Positions 47,470 to 59,548 of a DNA stretch of 64,000 bases are shown here, in pieces. The stretch comes from Canna indica (Eukaryota > Streptophyta > Magnoliopsida > Zingiberales > Cannaceae): positions 92,343,501 to 92,407,500 of the forward strand of contig CP136890.1 of NCBI GenBank assembly GCA_034359265.1. Reading direction: 5' to 3'. The notes below the pieces were generated by a model. That model saw nothing but the letters and a program-made list of their open reading frames with translations, did not search any database and was not told where the DNA came from. Both the position numbers and the translations under genes were made by a program. The number at the start of each line of letters is the position of its first letter. The first letter of the stretch is position 1.

Positions 47470-47815
47470 TGGGCATCAGCAACGGCTGATGCCGTTGCTG
47501 AAGAGAATCAGCAACGGTCGAGCCGTTGCAATAGAGCCGTGACAAAAACTCGCGTTGCTGATAACTTAGCGACGGATCCGCAACGGCCGCTCGGGCCGTT
47601 GCTAAAAAATTTATCAGCAAAGGTTTTGCCACGGACACGGAGCCGTTGCTGATAACATTAATAGCAACGGCCGCTGAGTCCGTAGCAATGCCGTTAGTAA
47701 AAGCCCGTCGCTAAGCCGTTGTTGTAGGTCATCAGCAACGGCTTTCGATAAACTTTTAGCAACGGCTTTCCCACGGACGGCCGTGGGAAAGCCGTTGCTG
47801 ATGATGTGAACCTGG
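47470..47815. repeat. CACTA subterminal repeat array, left
   Basis: Many copies of AGCAACGGC and its complement GCCGTTGCT, in both orientations and spaced about 15-40 bp. They are probable binding sites for the TnpA-like protein. Confidence 0.85.
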
Positions 47816-48080
47816 TAACGAAAAAAATTTAAATTTTAAATTTCTATTGATACATTGATACATTATCTGATAAATAACTCACACACCCATACACTCATAC
47901 ACACATTCATTCACACATCACAAACACACCAAGATATACATCAAAATAATTATATTTATATTGATAATTATCCACGATAGTATAAAAACAATTCAAATGC
48001 AAAATTGAAGTATCAATATCCAAACAAAATAAGTTAAACAAGTTCAATATCTCAGTAACAAAGTCAATATATAAAAAATC

Positions 48081-49617
48081 TCACGATGACGATGGAGGAT
48101 GGCATGGATCATATGGCGGGGTCTGGAGTGCTTGAGTGTACACCGGCGTGGACTGTCTCGAGGACGATGGATTAGATGATGCCGAAGAGATGCCTGCTTC
48201 GGGATGACCTGACATGTTGCGTAGCATAGCTTGTATATCCGCCATCATCTGACTCTAGCACGCCATTATCTCAATCTGACGCGCGACCGTGTCCTCTAGA
48301 GTCCTTATTCTGCTACTATGATCATAACTGGATCTAGAGGTGGACGGCCGCTCACCAGCGACCGGAGGGGTCGGTGCCCCAAGTGGCCCTAGTACGGCTC
48401 GCGCATGACCACTATCTGCGAAGCCATCTACGCGGTCATGGTCCCAGCCACCTGCGGCCTCGACCCACGATGCTGCGTCAAAGTCCTCAGGGGTACCCCC
48501 GCGCTGCACCACCGTCTGGCTGTAGGTCTCCTACTCGAGTTTGATTTTTTGTTTAATATTTATCATAAAACTTAAATTATAAATATATAATGAATAATTT
48601 AAATAAATATATAATTACCATAATGTATGCAGTGCGGTTGTGGATGTACTCCCCCGTCCCATGTGCTCGACGGTGAGTCCGCTCAAACACCGCCATCGGG
48701 GAGGGTCGCTGGACAATCCCGTCATCCGACACCGTCGTCTACATTTACAAAACAAATACATTAATTAGTACACATAGTAACAAATAAAAAATATAATTAA
48801 AAGATATACTTACCATACGGTTCGCGTGCACTGCAAATGCAACAGAGCCGCCGGTGTGACGCGCTGCTCCCCCCGACATGCGATTTCTAGCCGCATTCCG
48901 AGAAACCTCCTACCATCGATCCGTCGACCATATTCCCACAAGCTGGTCTCATATATCCGAAGTAATCCAACCGGGGCCGTATCCCCGAGTCTCCGCGATG
49001 TTAGTGGTCCCAGCTCGGGCCATCGCTTGGGACCGAGCCTGCCCCAGCTGCCCATTGTACCTTGCCCGGGAAATAGCCTCTCAGGCAGCGTAAATGAAGG
49101 GCCTTTGGTCCTCGGCCCATGTATAGCGAGTCTGCAAAATAATAATATCAGTACCAATATTAATCATCATGCATGTAAAAATAATAATAATACGTGCCTC
49201 AAACTCGCGCCATAACATGTCGACGTGCTCGCTAGGCACGTGAGACCACGTAGGCCATGCCCCGTGCATGTATCGTCGAATAGTAGAAGAAATGCTCCTC
49301 GGCACTTCTTCTTGCTCGAACCTGCACAACAAAAATAAATTTTAATATTATATTATGATATAATGAATTTGTAATGATTCATAATTCATGATATATTACC
49401 GCTCCCCAATCACGCTAATCAATCTACGTGACTCTGTGGCTGGTGGAGACTGCCACCTGTTCGGCCCGCGTGGCCGCCTGCGTCTGAATGTACTAGCCTT
49501 GGCAGTATCATCCGCATGAGGATCAGCAACAGGAGGATCAGCAGCATGAGTAAGTGCTGGAGTCTCGCCGATCGGAGACTCCGAAGCTCTCCTGCGTCGA
49601 TAACCACGACCAGACAT
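48081..49617 (-). pseudogene. TnpA-like plant transposase (Ptta/En-Spm family)
   Basis: The minus-strand frame starts MSGRGYRRRRASES at 49617. Basic N-terminal sequence (FRRRRPRGPNRW) is followed by exons at about 49332-49200 (VPRSISSTIRRYMHG, WPTWSHVPSEHVDMLWREFE) and 49130-48815 (AISRARYNGQLGQA, YETSLWEYGRRIDGRRFLGM). Another block follows at about 48740-48625 (SPMAVFERTHRRAHGTG) and a last one at 48530-48081, ending PPYDPCHPPSSS. AT-rich gaps between blocks look like introns. An in-frame TGA at about 49086 breaks the third block. The family binds subterminal repeats in active CACTA elements; this role is inferred. Confidence 0.7.
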
Positions 49618-49692
49618 ATCTGTCGAACAGACATATAATCAGATTATTGTATAAATAGTAGAGATATATTTAATAAAATATATACTTTACAA

Positions 49693-52600
49693 TTACTCCT
49701 CATCATCTGAATAATAGTCTTCGAATTCTTCCTCTTCTTCATCTTCTTCATCTCCAGCTTCCTCAATTTCATGATCGTCATCATCAGCATATTCAACTTC
49801 TAATTGAATTGACGTTGTGTCTACATCCTCGAGTATTGGAATAATACGATCTACAGCAGGAGGATCATCTTCTTGATAGAAACCATGTGTCATATCAGGT
49901 ATCAGCTCATTTTCTCCTACTATCGGATCAATTTTTCCTCTACCTTTTGTCTTACAGACTACACGTCAATCCGCTTTATCTTTATTTCGAGCCGGATACT
50001 TCGCGTAATATACTTATTCGGCTTGTGATGCCAATATAAAAGGCTCATTTGCTGCCAATTTCGATTTGTAATTAACCACAACAAGTTTGTATTTTGGATG
50101 ACTTTCATGCCCCTTTATGTTGTATCGAACCAATGACATCTAAATAGGATCACTGATTTTAAGTCGAAGTAGTGCAACTCTATCACTTCTTCCACCAGTC
50201 CATGAAAATCCATATCACATTCAACATAGGTTGTCCCTTTCACGCAGACCCCATCATTCATCGTCTTCTTCGTAAATGAATATTCAACCGTGTGAAATTT
50301 ATACCCGTTAACAAAATATCCGCTATAGCACGACACAAGTCGCGACGGTCCACTAACAAACTCAAATATTCTTTCATCTATTTCAGCTCTGTGATCTTTG
50401 TTGTAAGTCTGAATCCAAGTAGGAAAATCACGATTTCGTAATCTCTCCAATTCTTGATCGTTGTGAATAGAGTATTTTTGCACCATCTCAATGTCAAATA
50501 TTTTAATGAATTGTTCAATCTCTGGACAATTGAGTAATACATACAAGTGTGTCAAATGATACACTTCCTCGCTTAAGTGTCGAGATGGACGAGAACCAAA
50601 AGCACGATCAGAGTGACAAAATATATTTAAACATCCATCTGAATGTCGAACACCCCCGTCGTCGTTACGTGGAAGACGATCAAATCTTGTCTGTACTGTC
50701 GATTCAAAGTAAAATGAGCAGAATGTTGAAATTTCTTGGATGATATACGATTCAGATATTGATCCTTCAACAGCTGCGGTGTTCTTTACTTTTTTCTTCA
50801 GACGATTCATGTATCTTTCAAATAAGTACATCCACCGATATTGAACGGGGGCCACCAACTCGTGCCTCGTATGCCAAGTGTATCGATAGATGCTCCATCG
50901 AGTCAAAAAATATAGGAGGGAAAAACTGCTCCAGCTTGCATATGATTTCAACAATATTATTTTCAAGTGTTGACATATCTTCGACTCGAAGGACATTTGC
51001 ACAGATGTTTCTAAAAAACATACTTAATTCAGTCAACAGACCCCAAATATTATCAGGTAGAAGATCTCGAAATGCGATCGGAAGTAATCTCTGCATGAAT
51101 ACATGACAATCATGGCTCTTCATCCCTGATATTTTGCAATCATCGACGTTCACACATCGAGATAAGTTTGAAGCATATCCATCGGGTAATCTGAGTTCTT
51201 TTACCCATTGACAAACATCTTTGATCTGTTGTTTATTTAACACATATAGGGCCTTTGGCTTCAGATATCGTCCGTTGATCTCTTGTAACTCCAACTCTGG
51301 TCTTTTACAAAGTATTTTCAGATCATGTCGGGCTTTGACATTATCTTTAGTTTTTCCAGAAATATCCATCAAAGTGTTGAAAATATTATCAAACATATTT
51401 TTTTCAATGTGCATGACATCTAAATTATGTCGAATCAATAATGAACTCCAATAGGGCAATTCCCAAAAGATACTTTTTTCACTCAGTTGTGTGTTTGGCC
51501 AAAATCTGACACTCTTTCATTGCGACCAACTACTATATCTGGAAGTGCTGAAACACGTGCTAACATTTGTTCACCAGACAACATCGGTGGTGGCCCATCT
51601 CTTTCGACTCTGCCCTTAGTAAATTTATTACGATTCCTTCGATACTGATGATTAACCGGTAGGAATCGACGATGACAATCAAAGAATAAGATTTTTTCAT
51701 CCGTTCTGAAGACTGATTGATTTAGAGTGTTCCATACAATACGGACAAGTGAGTCGGCCGTGAGTGCTCCAACCCGACAACATGTCGTACGCCGGGAAAT
51801 CATTGATTGTCCACAAGACCACGACCTTTAAATTGAAGTTTTGCTTCCGATGACAATCATAAGTGACAGCTCCCTCAGTCCACAATATTTTCAATTCATC
51901 TATCAAGGGTCTGAGAAATATGTCAATTTCTTTTCGCGGACCCTTAGGACCCGGAATAATCATCGAAAGATAAATAAATTCATCTTTCATGCACATTGAC
52001 GGTGGCAAATTATAAACTGTCAGCATCACTGGCCAAACTGAATAAAGAGTTGCAGAATGTCCAAACGGATTAAAACCATCTGTGCACAATCCCAATCTGA
52101 TATTTCTAGTATCCCTAGCAAATGAAGGATAACATGTATCCAAATGTTTCCATGCTTCATTGTCAGATGGATGAGTCATTACTGTATCATCACGACTTCT
52201 TGCATGTCAACTCATGTAGGGGGCTGTCTTTTCCGACATGAATAATCTTTGAAGCCTCGGTGTTAGTGGAAAATACCGAAGCACCTTAAACAGGATATTT
52301 TTCTGTCGGACCGATTTCTTCTCCTTGTAACGAGGGTGTTGACATACAGGGCATTTATCCAACTGCACATTTTCTTTATAATATAAAATGCAGTTATTTT
52401 GGCACGCGTGTATTTTTTCGTACCCAAGCCCCAATTTTCTCATTAGCTTTTTAGTCTTATAAAAAGTTGGCTCAAACTTGTTATCAGTAGGCAGCATTCC
52501 ATTAATCAATCCAGCAATCCGATCATACGCAACTCCGCTGATATTACAATCGGTCTTGATGTTTAAGAGCTGTGTCATTACTGAAAACCTAGTGTATTTA

Positions 52601-53181
52601 GGACAATTCTCATACAAAGGTTCATCGGCAGCTTTCAACATCTCGTAAAATTCTGCAGCTTCTTTATTCGGTAATTCAATCTCTACCGCAGTTTGTACTT
52701 CTGTGATATCAACCGCTGTAGTATCTGGTGGGACTGATGTCTGAAGAACTGGCCGATCAACATTATCATTCAGGTGGAATTGACCCCCAAGACTATCAAG
52801 TATCATAGTTCTATAGGGATTACATTGACCGGATGAAGAAGCACCAGCAGAGGAAGATTCACCATATGTCTGAACGACAGGATTGCTCGACGTCCCGACT
52901 TCGCGTGACTCCCCGTGACAAGTCCATAGAAAATATCTTGGTGCAAATCCTTTGGTATATAGATGCAGAGTGACAGTCTCCCGATCCAAATATCGTCCAT
53001 TCGAACAAATGCGGCACGGACATCGGATTTGATCACCCATGCTAACGAAATTCCGATTCGAATAGGCGAAATTTAGGAAGTACGTTACGCCTAATTGAAA
53101 CTCATTCGTTAAAGCTCCACGATCAAGACGTCGGTACATCCAACTTCGATCAGCCGACATGATTCTGTCAATCAATGACAA
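49693..53181 (-). pseudogene. CACTA TNP2-type transposase, broken
   Basis: Order on the minus strand: a transposase-associated N-domain (53165-52915, DRSWMYRRLDRGALTNEF, CPCRICSNGRYLDRETV), the Tnp2 core (52560-51700), a DUF4218 region (51340-50860) and a DUF4216 region (50370-50115). Core markers are RLGLCTDGFNPFGHSATLYS, PPSMCMKDEFIYLSMIIPGP, CPYCMEHSKS and FFDCHRRFLP; RHNLDVMHIEKNMFDNI follows. An acidic tail of Glu/Asp runs to 49693. Breaks: a TGA at about 52205 where the family has Trp, frameshifts near 51700, 51495 and 50855, and two or more stops between 50090 and 49950. The enzyme cut and joined CACTA ends in its active state; this copy cannot make it. Confidence 0.9.
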
Positions 53182-53234
53182 TTTCTTTGGTTAATGTCTT
53201 TAGGTGAGATTGTCATATTTCATTCGGGATTTAT

Positions 53235-53424
53235 GTTATTCGTACTGCACTTACGTTTTTATTTTAACTGTTAACTAATTATTCTAAATTTCGGCAGCAT
53301 CTCCCTACAGTTCTCTGAATACGCATATCATCTGGGCGCGTATCGGAGAACAAGAGAGATGTTGCCGAAATTTAGAATAATTAGTTAACAGTTAAAATAA
53401 AAATGTAAGTGCGGTACAAATAAC
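53235..53424. repeat. 190-bp hairpin upstream of the TNP2 gene
   Basis: The left arm 53235-53300 (GTACTGCACTTACG, TAACTGTTAACTAATTATTC) and right arm 53358-53424 (GAATAATTAGTTAACAGTTA, GTAAGTGC) pair with few mismatches. The loop region pairs again in part (GTTCTCTGAATACGC with GCGTATCGGAGAAC). It sits just upstream of the transposase start. Confidence 0.85.
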
Positions 53425-53631
53425 TATATTCCCAAATTGTCCAATCAGGGATAATTCAAGAATTGTACGTCATATAAAAGATCATCTACTTCTTTTACAC
53501 GAACATACAATCCCCGAACGGATCTAAGGTTTTGCTAAATCATATCCGACTCGTCGATACGTACGTGAAACATATGAACTCGTCGGATGCATGATTATTT
53601 TCTAAATGTTTCGAGACAGTTTGAGTCCATA

Positions 53632-53750
53632 TTGGACGATTCCGGCGCGCGTCCAAAGTGGACGATTCCGGCGCACGTCCGATGTGGACGATTCCGGCGC
53701 GCGTCCGAAGTGGACGATTCCGGCGCACGTACGAAGTGGACAATTCCGAA
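53632..53750. repeat. 27-bp minisatellite in the CACTA 5' region
   Basis: Four and a half units of TGGACGATTCCGGCGCRCGT with a short variable tail (CCAAAG, CCGATG, CCGAAG, ACGAAG). CpG-rich in otherwise AT-rich surroundings. Confidence 0.85.
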
Positions 53751-54066
53751 ATTAATCTAAACCCTAATAATGAATCTAACAAATTAAACAATTAATCTAA
53801 ATAATTAATTAACAATTAAAAAACAATAAAAATTATATATATATCTATAAATTCCGGCGCCGGAGTCAGGTGGACTCTGGCGCCGGCGTACAGTGGCAGG
53901 ACACACTGTCCGACCACTATACAAGGTCCGGCGGCGGCCATCGGCCGACCGCCGCCGGCCGAAACTCTTAAAAAAGGTTTCGGTCGAATTTCCCGCCGGC
54001 CGCAACGGGAAGAGACGACCGGCCGGCGAGGCATACCTGAAAAAGTCGGCAGCAGCGGGAGGATGA

Positions 54067-54067
54067 A

Positions 54068-54163
<96 letters not shown>

Positions 54164-54168
54164 TCGGC
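54067..54168. repeat. (CGTCGG)n hexanucleotide microsatellite
   Basis: An almost perfect run of the unit CGTCGG between the transposase 5' region and the right subterminal array. It yields long artefactual Arg-rich frames on both strands. Confidence 0.9.
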
Positions 54169-54249
54169 AGCGGCGGCGACAGGCAGGAGCAGGAGACGGC
54201 GGCGGCAGCAGCGGGAGGAAGAAGGGTCGGGCGCGACTGCGTGCCCTAT

Positions 54250-54545
54250 ATAAATTTATCAGCAACGGCTCACTCGCCCGTTAGAAAGCTGTTGCTAATA
54301 AGTTATCATCAGCAACGGCTTACTTATCCGTTAGCAAGCCGTTGCTGATAATTAAAATATTAGCAACGGCCCGCCTTTCCGTCAGAAAGCCGTTGCGGAT
54401 AATTAAAATAATCTGCAACGACTCGCGTGTCTGTTAGAACGCCGTTGCAGATACAAATATCTGCAACGGCTCGGGTGGCCGTAAGAATGTCGTTGCAAAT
54501 AGCAACGGCTTGAGCGACCGTTGCTGATAGCCGTTGCTGAAGACC
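54250..54545. repeat. CACTA subterminal repeat array, right
   Basis: Repeated ATCAGCAACGGCT and GCCGTTGCTGATA motifs in both orientations, matching the left array. Confidence 0.85.
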
Positions 54546-54563
54546 AAATTTCTAGTAGTGTTT

Positions 54564-56090
54564 GTTCGAATTTAAGATTTTAAAAAATGGAATGAAAAAT
54601 CCAATTCAATTTGAATATAATTTATTTAATTTTTTTGAATTGATTGAAATATATTTGTTTTTATGTATTATGTATGTACATATTATAAAACTAATTTATT
54701 CAAATTGATTAAACTATATTCGTTTGAGATTTAAAAATTTTATTATAGAATGCAAAATTTATAACTTAAAAAATTAATTAAAAAATCATTAGTCAAACTA
54801 AATTATGGAACAAATAAATATTTGAATAATAATATAATAAAAAAATATTGGTACGATTTGAAGTATCATTTTTTTTATAAAATGCATATATGAACCTGAT
54901 TAAAAATTTTGAAAGAATTAAAAATAATAAATCTAGAAAAGATAATAATAAACATGATAAACGATAATATGAATAATACTAACTGAATAAAATAATAATA
55001 ATTTAAAATTGTATTAGAAATAATAGATAGTCAATAATATTATAAATTTAAAAAATAAAATTTCAAGTAGAAATTAAAAATAATAATAATATATAATATA
55101 TAATGAAAAAATGTGTATATTTATTTAATATATTTTATATAAAGAAAAATGCATAGTAAAAACTGTAAAAGATGTGGAAATTTTGGAATGTTGAAATCAT
55201 AGAATTATTTTTGCTAACAAAAGTTTAGAAATATTTGAATCAATTTAAAATTTTGATTGCATTCAAATCAAATATAATTAAAATTGAAATTTAGATAATC
55301 TTACATAATAGGTAGATGTATAATATAATATAATATAATATAATATAATATAACATAACATAATGTAATATAAATATAACTTAAAATTTTATATAATATA
55401 TATTAATTTATGAATTTATTCTATTTGAGATTTTGAATTTTTGTTGAAAAAGGTAGACTTTGAAAAAAAAAGTATTTAGGTAAAAACTAAGAAATTAAAA
55501 AAATAAATATTTAATAAATAATATTATTAAAAAAAATATCAAAATTAGATTCGAAGTTCTGAATTTTTCTATATAATAACTAAAAAAATAAAAATCAAAC
55601 TTCAAAAATCAAATCAAATTTTAGAAGTTCATTCGAATTTTTGATTTTTTTATATAATAAATTGATCGAATAAAAACCTAAATAAATTAACGAAATTATA
55701 AAAATTCAAAATTAAATAGGTAATACATAAACTGTAATAATATTGTTAAATATTTATTTAAAATAAAATAATTTAATACAACTAAAATAAAATTTCAAAT
55801 CATAATTTTGATATAAAATAAAATAAGTGTTAAAATAAATAAAAACAAAAAAACAATAATTTTAAAAGAAAAAATATTCTCCTTTCTTTAAAGAAAAATA
55901 AATAAATAAGATAGAATAAAAATATATATAATTAGAAAAATTAAAAATAAAATAAAATATTTTTTAAGAAAAATGAAATAAAAAAAATGCAAAGCTGAAA
56001 AAATAAAAAAATAAAAACACAAACAAAGGAAATTATGGAGAGAGTCTCTAGTGCTGAACACATCCTCTACTTCCAAAATTACTACGGAGT
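54564..56090. other. AT-rich spacer
   Basis: No genes seen. Includes an (ATAAT)n run at about 55318-55354. Confidence 0.5.

Positions 56091-56178
<88 letters not shown>
56091..56178. repeat. (TA)n microsatellite, left flank of foldback element
   Basis: An uninterrupted TA run of about 88 bases. The matching shorter run on the other side of the element is at 57305-57332. Confidence 0.95.
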
Positions 56179-56182
<4 letters not shown>

Positions 56183-57304
56183 AAATATACAAAAATATTA
56201 ATAACTTTTTTTCACGGGTACTAAAATATCTCTAAATTTTTTTGGATAAAAAATATCCTGACGTTATGGAATTGGGTACAAAAATATCCTCATAGGTAAA
56301 CAATATTAATAGAGAGCTAACGGAGCTGACGTGACTGATGATTGGGACCGATGACGTGGATACGTTGCGCGCATGCAGGCCAATACGTTTTCTCCCAAGT
56401 ACTAAAATATCTCTAACGTTTTTTCTCAGGTACTAAAATATCTCTAACATTGTCTCACAGGTACTAAAATGCTCCTAACGTTTGTTTTTAAATTAAAATA
56501 TCCTTGAGATTATTGAAAATGATACAAAAATGACACAAATCTAACTTCTGCTAGGTGAGACTTAACGTAGATGTCGTGGATACTGATAGAGATGTTGACT
56601 TTACACGTGATGCACATGTAGAGAGCAACTTGTCACACAACCGTATGGGTGAGCAAAAAAATTAAAAATTCAGTTAATCGAAAAATTGATTCGAAACCGA
56701 GCCAAAATTTTCGATTAACTGATTTGATGGTTTCAGTTTCAATTTTTATTTTCTAAATTTTTAATTTTTATTTTCAGTTTCAATTTCGATTTTTTATGTG
56801 TCGCTTACGTGGCAAGTTGCTATTTGCATATGCACCACGTGTAAAGTTAACATCTTTGTCAGCATCCATGACATCTCTATTATGTATCCACGACATCTTC
56901 ATTAAGTCTCACATAACAAAAGTTAGTATGATGTTATTTTTGTATCATTTTTAATAACCTCGGGGGTATTTTTGCTCCAAAACAAATATTATGAGTATTT
57001 TAGTAGTCGTGAAAAAATATTTTGGACATTTTTGTACCCGTGAGAAAACATTAGGAGGATTTTAATACCCGTGAGAAAACGCCAAGAACATTTTAATACC
57101 CGTGAGAAAACCTCTTGGCATGCATGCGCGCCACATGTTCATATCATCAGTCACGTATGCTTTGTTAGCTCTCAATTAACGTCGTTTAAATAGGGACACT
57201 TTTGTATCCAATTTCATAACATAAGATATAATTTTTATTAAAGAAAAATCTTAAGAATATTTTAATACTGTGAGAAAATATTATGAGTATTTTTATACTT
57301 TTTC
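56179..57304. mobile_element. Foldback/MITE element embedded in a TA microsatellite
   Basis: The left arm (56179-56640) and right arm (about 56795-57304) are inverted relatives. Landmarks are GAGAGCTAACGGAGCTGACG (56311) against GTCACGTATGCTTTGTTAGC (57151), and GTTGACTTTACACGTG (56592) against CACGTGTAAAGTTAAC (56837). Arms carry a ~29-bp repeating motif TTTTCTCACGGGTACTAAAAT and its complement. TA runs border both ends, as if a TA-targeting element had inserted in the microsatellite. No coding sequence. Confidence 0.75.
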
Positions 57305-57332
57305 CATATATATATATATATATATATATATA

Positions 57333-58097
57333 CTCACTGTCCTCTACTTATTCTAAAATGGATGTATTAAACTTCTATATGGTCTTTTAGATATTGTTGT
57401 GATATATTTGTTGATTAAAATATAGATTTAATATTATATCATCTATGAATTTTAATGATATTTATTTATTTCAAGTGAACTTATTAAGTCATTAAGAAAT
57501 CTATAATTAACAAATTAATTTTAATGTTTTCATATATACATATATATTAAAACAATTTAATTTGTAAAAGGATGAGTATATTTGATATCTGAAATCGAAC
57601 CAGATTAAATAGTTCAAATTGAAATTTCTTAGAAGTTTCTGAAGATTTTATCCAATTCTACCCGATCAAATATATTGAAACAAAAAGTGTCAATATGAAA
57701 GCAATCCATACTCTATAAAAAACTCTTATAGAAGACTCAATAATTACCTTTTGCTTAAGTGATGTTTATTGTCAAATTCTTTTAGTTTTTCTTATGGTGA
57801 ACGGATTCAAATACTTTGTATTTTTTATAATATTCAGATTCTATTACGTATAAAACTAATTTTTAAATTTTAGAATCGAACTTTATCATATTAGAACTTA
57901 GAATCGGATCCTATCCGGCATCACATATTCTGATTCCGATTTCGAATACCCAATTAGAACCTATTCATATACAGATTTCATGATACAAATTTTAAGTATC
58001 TTGTTAAAATTTATTCTAAAATCTATAAATATATTCTGGAATATGTAAATAAATAGATTTCAGAATATATATTCCGATTTCGATTTCGGATACCCAA
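57333..58097. other. AT-rich spacer between foldback copies
   Basis: No genes. It has scattered degenerate repeats of TTTCAGAATATA-like sequence near 57980-58080. No element ends recognised. Confidence 0.4.
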
Positions 58098-58290
58098 TGT
58101 CCATTTTAATACCCGTGAGAAAACGTCTTGGCATGCATGCACGCCACATGTCCATATCATCAGTCACGTCTGCTTCGTTATCTCTCAATTAACGTCGTTT
58201 AATTATAGGGACACTTTTGTATCTAATTTCATAACATAAGATATATTTTTTATTAAAAAAAATCTTAAGAGTATTCTAATACTGGACTAA
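58098..58290. repeat. Partial second copy of the 56-57 kb foldback arm
   Basis: From CCATTTTAATACCCGTGAG through GGCATGCATGC and CATAACATAAGATATA to TCTTAAGAGTATT it matches about 57085-57262 in direct orientation. It lacks the terminal segment and the left arm. Confidence 0.8.
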
Positions 58291-58769
58291 GAATTAGAAT
58301 TAGTTTCATTTCGTTCCTAAATTTTTATCTCGAATCCTATTCAAATTTAACTCAAATTTATCCAAATCTACTTAATCGAATCGGTTTCAGCAGGTGTTTT
58401 GGAACTCCACTCCAATCATTTTCATTGGACGAAGTTTCTGGATGTTTCAATTTTTCTGCAATGCAAGCGTCTGTTGAGATTCTAGAATTCTGCAACGAGC
58501 AAAACAGTTGTGTCCGCCAAACAAATTAACGCGTGTCGCTTCACCAAATTTCCTCAAACTTTTCTCTTTGCTGCGCTGGTTACCACCATAAAAATTATAT
58601 GCATAATATTTAAGTACGAGCAACTTTTTTTTCTTTTTTATTAATATTTTTCATAATAAATATACATTAAAATATACATCCCTTTAAACTTTTTTCACTA
58701 AACTAAATATACATCCTATTAAAATACCATATATATATATATTCTTTTTAATATATTCCTATTGATTAA

Positions 58770-59210
58770 AGGGTTAAAGATGATTTTTACAAAAATAAGG
58801 TAAAAATATTTTTAAACTCTTTTTTAATTAATTTTTACATTTAAATAAATGAAAATAGTTGAAAAATACAACTATTAAAAATGAGTAAAAATATTCTTAA
58901 ATTTATTTTTTTGATAAATTTTTTATCCTTAGACAAATAAAAATAGTTTGAAAATATAAATATTTTTACTCATGTCTAAAGTTAAAAAAGGTTTTTCTTA
59001 GAAATGAGTAAAAATATTAATATTTTTTAACTATTTTTATTTGTTTAAAGGTAAAAAAAAATTAAAAAAATAAATTTATGTGTATTTTTATTTATTTCTA
59101 ATAGTTCGATGGTATTTTTTAACTATTTTCGTTTGTTCAAAAGTAAAAATTAATTAAAGAATAGTTTAAAAATATTTTTATCTTATTTTTAATAGTTTGA
59201 GGACAAAAAT
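58770..59210. mobile_element. Degraded MITE, family 1 (relative of 31954-32365)
   Basis: It starts AGGGTTAAAGATGATTTTTA like the 31954 copy. The right end (AATAGTTTGAGGACAAAAAT) matches the inner part of the other right TIR, but the terminal AACCCT is eroded. The interior has the same TTTTTACTCATTTCTAATAG-type palindromic segments. Confidence 0.65.
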
Positions 59211-59548
59211 AGAAGATCGCTTTAGGTGATCATATTAGAGATTGAATATTAGATCTGTAGGTAATGTATAATATGTTGCTATCAATCGTATTATCCATAT
59301 TTGATCATTCTTAAATCAAATTTGATTTTAAAATTGCCAGAAATATAATAAAAAAAGGGATTAATTTCCCATCCCGCAAAAAAGAAAAAGATTTTGTCCT
59401 TTTTTCTCTAAACCCTTCAATAAATCTCATGGCAAAGTCGTCCTTCACTCTCAGTTCTCACAACGCCGCCGGCTTATCCTCTTCCTCGCTCGAACCACTG
59501 CGTCTGCTTTTGGTCTTTCTTCCACGCTCCATATTTCGCCTCTTCCTC

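Larger units (their letters stand above)
47456..54560 (-). mobile_element. CACTA (En/Spm) DNA transposon, 7105 bp, decayed
   Basis: The ends are CACTACTAG (47456) and CTAGTAGTG (54560), flanked by a 3-bp duplication TTT (47453-47455, 54561-54563). Subterminal regions (47470-47815 and 54250-54545) are filled with short direct and inverted copies of ATCAGCAACGGCT, the usual transposase-binding arrays. Both genes are on the minus strand: a TNP2-type transposase (53181-49693) and a TnpA-like gene (49617-48081). Confidence 0.93.

Noticed and set aside
54063..54284. Long Arg-rich open frames on both strands over 54063-54265
   Set aside because: They are produced by the CGTCGG microsatellite, which is open in several frames. 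No start context or homology.
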